A stretch of DNA of 64,000 nucleotides from Sphaerochaeta associata. GTDB lineage: Bacteria > Spirochaetota > Spirochaetia > Sphaerochaetales > Sphaerochaetaceae. The notes beneath the pieces are model-generated. The model was not told the origin of the DNA. It searched no databases and saw nothing but the letters and a program-made list of their open reading frames with translations. The first letter of the stretch is position 1. Every line of letters begins with the position of its first letter. A program made the position numbers and the translations under genes. Where the stretch lies: NCBI RefSeq assembly GCF_022869165.1, contig NZ_CP094929.1, forward strand, positions 2,108,001 through 2,172,000, given 5' to 3'. Positions 61,425-64,000 of this stretch are shown here, in pieces.

Positions 61425-61433
61425 AGTATACCA
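61425..61433 (-). promoter_or_regulatory. Extended -10 promoter of the 8-oxoguanine deaminase operon
   Basis: On the minus strand TGG then TATACT (61425-61430), with no good -35. It would start the RNA within the perfect 12-bp hairpin 61396-61423, which could alternatively be the terminator of the preceding ygeY gene. Confidence 0.4.
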
Positions 61434-61465
61434 TATCAAGCTTTCCGGTTATACCGTCGAGCTTG

Positions 61466-62680
61466 CTACTTCTCCAACGAGTAAGGAAGCATGGCGTAGA
61501 AAGCGGCACAAATCTCCAGGTCGTCGACACGGTTGATCTCGTTCGGCGCATGAGCCTGGGCCTCATCACCAGGGCCGAAACCAATGGCGGGAATCTTATG
61601 TCGACCGGTGGTTGCAACCAAGTTGGTCGAGAAGGTCCACTTATCCACGACCGGTTTCTTGCCGAACAGTGCTTCGTGTCCTGCCACGCCGGCGACTACC
61701 AACGGATGGTCGGCATCGATTTTCCAGGTCGGGAAGTACAACTCCTGGGAGTACTCCTTCTTGGTCCAACCGATCTTCTCATAGTTGGGCATCTCAACGA
61801 CGATGGCCGATGGATCGTCACCGGTTGCCTTGCTGATATAGTCGCGGACCTGGCTGATGGCCAAATCTGCATCCTCACCCCAGGTCAAACGACGGTCGAG
61901 GTAGAGCATGGCATAGTCGGCAACCGCGCACTGGCTGGGCCCCTTCACATCCATCTGGCTGACAGTGATGGTTCCCTTGCCGAGGAACTTCTCGGCATCC
62001 GGCTGCAGGTCCTTGTTAAGCTGCTCGATGGCCAAGGCTGCCTTTGCCGCCTTGTAGGCTGCGCTGACTCCGCGTTCCGGGGCGCTGCCGTGGCAGGAGA
62101 TGCCCTTGAGGATGGCACGGATTTCCATACGACCGCGGTGTCCGCGATAGAGGCGGCAGCTGGTAGGCTCGGTGGAAACCACCAAGTCGGGGCGGAAGTT
62201 CTCCTCTTCAATCAGGTACTTCCAGCACATGCCGTCACAATCCTCTTCCATGACGGTGAAGGTGAAATAGACACTATACTCACCACCATAGCCGAGTTCC
62301 TTGAGGATTCGTCCGGCGGTGATCATGGAAGCTGCACCACCCTTCTGATCGCTTGATCCACGTCCCCACACCTTTCCGTCCTTGATCTCTCCACTGAACG
62401 GATCGAAATCCCAGTTCTTCAGGTTGCCGACTTCAACGGTATCGATATGCGCATCGAAGGCGAGTTTCTTCGGACCGTTGCCCACGCGGCCGATCACCGA
62501 ACCAAGTCCATCAATACGAACTTCGTCAAACCCAGCTTCTTCACAGAGGGTGACGATAAGGCGGCAGACATCCTCTTCCTGGGAGCTATAGCTCTTGGTC
62601 TGTACCATTTTCGAGAGATTGAGAGCCGTGTAATCACGATACTCGGCAGCTTTTGCCCTGATCTGTTCCTGAATTGTCAT
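61466..62680 (-). CDS. ygeY: YgeY-type M20 peptidase/deacylase (selenium-linked cluster)
   Basis: This 404-aa M20-family metallohydrolase has LAFDAHIDTVE (zinc His/Asp), VWGRGSSDQKGGAASM, VMEEDCDGMCWKYLIEE (catalytic/zinc Glu pair), STEPTSCRLYRGHRGRMEI and GFGPGDEAQAHAPNE at the C-terminus. It matches YgeY of the E. coli ygeW-xdhD region, proposed to cleave an intermediate of purine breakdown. It lies 47 bases after ssnA with an AGGGG ribosome site. The substrate is not established here. Confidence 0.9.
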   Translation of the reverse strand: MTIQEQIRAKAAEYRDYTALNLSKMVQTKSYSSQEEDVCRLIVTLCEEAGFDEVRIDGLGSVIGRVGNGPKKLAFDAHIDTVEVGNLKNWDFDPFSGEIKDGKVWGRGSSDQKGGAASMITAGRILKELGYGGEYSVYFTFTVMEEDCDGMCWKYLIEEENFRPDLVVSTEPTSCRLYRGHRGRMEIRAILKGISCHGSAPERGVSAAYKAAKAALAIEQLNKDLQPDAEKFLGKGTITVSQMDVKGPSQCAVADYAMLYLDRRLTWGEDADLAISQVRDYISKATGDDPSAIVVEMPNYEKIGWTKKEYSQELYFPTWKIDADHPLVVAGVAGHEALFGKKPVVDKWTFSTNLVATTGRHKIPAIGFGPGDEAQAHAPNEINRVDDLEICAAFYAMLPYSLEK

Positions 62681-62727
62681 CTTGCATTTCCCCTTTGACC
62701 ATAGGTCATATCATCATCCTCGCCCGC

Positions 62728-64000
62728 TCAGGGAGCGATTTTATCCACTTTTTCCCATACCCGCTTGGCAACCTTGGCAGCCTCGGCGTAGATTCTCGGT
62801 ACATCCAGATGCGGAAACTGACGGTTTTCCATCACCAGCTTCCCATTCACCATAACACTCTCGACACAATTGCTGCTCATTCCCCACACAAAATGGCTTG
62901 CTGCATTTCCCGCCACCAAGGGGGTGGGAGCATGGTAGTCGCAGATGGTGAGGTCGGCCTTGTATCCGGCTTCCACTTTTCCAAAACTCCCATCAAAATA
63001 TGCTTCCACCAATTGGTTGCCACGATTCAGGGCCGCAACGTAATCACTTGGCCACCATGAACCGCCGCCGTCCTTGTGCTTGAAGAAGGCAAGCTTCAGC
63101 TCCTCGAACATATTGCCGCCGCAGCCATCGGTACCGATGACCAGGTTCTTCACCTTCTGGATGTTCTTGCAGTACCCCACATTGTTGTTCATGTTGCTGC
63201 GACCGTTGTGGGCGAAGAAACAGTTGTGCTCGTTGAGCTTAACAATCTCTCGCTCGTTGAGATGCAGGCCGTGTACCAAAAGCGTGTTGTCGGTGAGCAG
63301 GTCGAACTTTTCAAGTCGGTCTATGATATCCATATTGTACTTGTGATGGCTGAATACCACATCGTACTTGTCTTCGGCGACATGCAGATGCATGCCGGCC
63401 TTTGATTCGCGCATGGCATCGCCCATCATCCTCAATCCCTCATCGGGAATGGTGAAGGGAGCGTGACCGCCGATCATACCGCGTACAAGCGGCTTGTTTT
63501 TGGCGGCCATGGCAAATCGGAGGTTCTCTTGCACCCCGGCTTCCACTTCCGCCATGCCGCCGTTGCGATCGGTCACCTCGTAACAAGTGCTGCCACGAAC
63601 CCCGACTTCCTCCATGCCGTTGGCAATCGTATCAAGACTGCCTGCGATGTAGGAAGGGCTTGCATGGTGGTCGATGCAGGTGGTGGTCCCGCTTGCGATT
63701 GCATCGATGGAGCAGATCAGGGAGCTGTAGTAGCAAGCTTCCTCATCAAGACCTCGGTCGAGGCGCCACCACCACTCCTTCAGGACCTGGATGAAATCCT
63801 CCTGCGGTCCTGCTGAAATCAACATGCCTCTTGAAAGCCCACTATAGTAGTGGTGATGTGAACATACATTGCCTGGGATTACAGTCTTGTTCTTCCCGTC
63901 GATTACCTTGTCAGCCTTCAGATTCAATGCAGCATCCTTACCCACCTTGGTGATGACATCGTCAACTATGACAATATCAACACCTTCAGACACGGTAAAA
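62728..64000 (-). CDS. ssnA: SsnA-type aminohydrolase (5' end beyond window)
   Basis: Partial: 424 codons remain, beginning FTVSEGVDIVIVDD at the right edge; the E. coli protein has about 18 residues before this point, so the GTG at 63993 is not the true start. VCSHHHYYSGLSRG (metal His pair), CIDHHASPSYIAGSLDT, HLHVAEDKYDV, HGLHLNE and LVIGTDGCGGNMFEELKLAFFKH are the SsnA pattern. SsnA is a putative purine-ring deaminase/hydrolase in the anaerobic purine pathway. It leads the run ssnA-ygeY. More of the cluster should lie to the right. Confidence 0.93.
   Translation of the reverse strand, partial: FTVSEGVDIVIVDDVITKVGKDAALNLKADKVIDGKNKTVIPGNVCSHHHYYSGLSRGMLISAGPQEDFIQVLKEWWWRLDRGLDEEACYYSSLICSIDAIASGTTTCIDHHASPSYIAGSLDTIANGMEEVGVRGSTCYEVTDRNGGMAEVEAGVQENLRFAMAAKNKPLVRGMIGGHAPFTIPDEGLRMMGDAMRESKAGMHLHVAEDKYDVVFSHHKYNMDIIDRLEKFDLLTDNTLLVHGLHLNEREIVKLNEHNCFFAHNGRSNMNNNVGYCKNIQKVKNLVIGTDGCGGNMFEELKLAFFKHKDGGGSWWPSDYVAALNRGNQLVEAYFDGSFGKVEAGYKADLTICDYHAPTPLVAGNAASHFVWGMSSNCVESVMVNGKLVMENRQFPHLDVPRIYAEAAKVAKRVWEKVDKIAP

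Overview
The window looks like a chromosomal segment of a free-living, fermentative spirochaete, probably Sphaerochaeta or a close relative. The clues are a long PPi-type phosphofructokinase, an omega-like RNA polymerase subunit resembling the spirochaete form, many sugar-transport and glycosidase genes, and secreted proteins with spirochaete-like signal peptides. The genus is inferred from gene content. No rRNA, tRNA or CRISPR array was seen.

Layout. 1-7.9 kb: a GH2 beta-galactosidase (cut by the left edge), PPi-phosphofructokinase, a diguanylate cyclase and a GH2 beta-mannosidase. 7.9-9.6 kb: an intact IS4-family element with terminal inverted repeats and an 8-bp target duplication. 9.6-15.8 kb: a sugar ABC importer without ATPase, its ROK repressor and a divergent GH20 hexosaminidase, tied together by three copies of one operator. 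16-18 kb: YhbY and an acyl-CoA synthetase. 18.4-23.5 kb: operon folC-rqcH-Memo-like gene-membrane protein. 23.4-28.2 kb, minus strand: a 58-aa Cys-pair protein, murC, yicC, a cytidylate kinase-like gene, a small exported protein, an omega subunit and a frameshifted miaA. 28-36 kb: an outer-membrane protein, murE-ddl-dinB, two tandem DUF454 genes, an MFS permease and uppP. 36-45 kb: trmL-proC-serS-pncB facing proA-proB-glycosyltransferase-like gene-amidase-GyrI-like gene. 45-48 kb: an iron/cobalamin-type ABC importer. 48-51 kb: adenine deaminase divergent from a purine permease. 51-54.7 kb: a sugar epimerase, an outer-membrane-type protein, a flavoprotein and a VOC protein. 54.7-64 kb: ygeW, xdhD, ygfM, an 8-oxoguanine deaminase-like gene, ygeY and ssnA (cut by the right edge), matching the E. 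coli ygeW-xdhD region linked to anaerobic purine breakdown.

How it fits together. The left third serves polysaccharide use. The middle combines cell-wall precursor synthesis with housekeeping genes. The right quarter is a purine salvage and catabolism block: uptake (AzgA type), adenine deamination, oxidation by a molybdenum hydroxylase, and aminohydrolase/peptidase/carbamoyltransferase steps.

The most notable signals are: (1) at least six genes whose predicted -10 box sits 6-7 bases before the start codon with no Shine-Dalgarno, suggesting leaderless mRNAs; (2) a repeated TGG-TAnnnn extended -10 pattern; (3) a roughly 270-nt hairpin-rich leader before the 8-oxoguanine deaminase gene; (4) an XdhD whose [2Fe-2S]-type domain has lost its ligand cysteines; (5) a strong terminator-like attenuator before ygeW; and (6) a three-site ROK operator. 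All calls come from reading the sequence; no database search was run.
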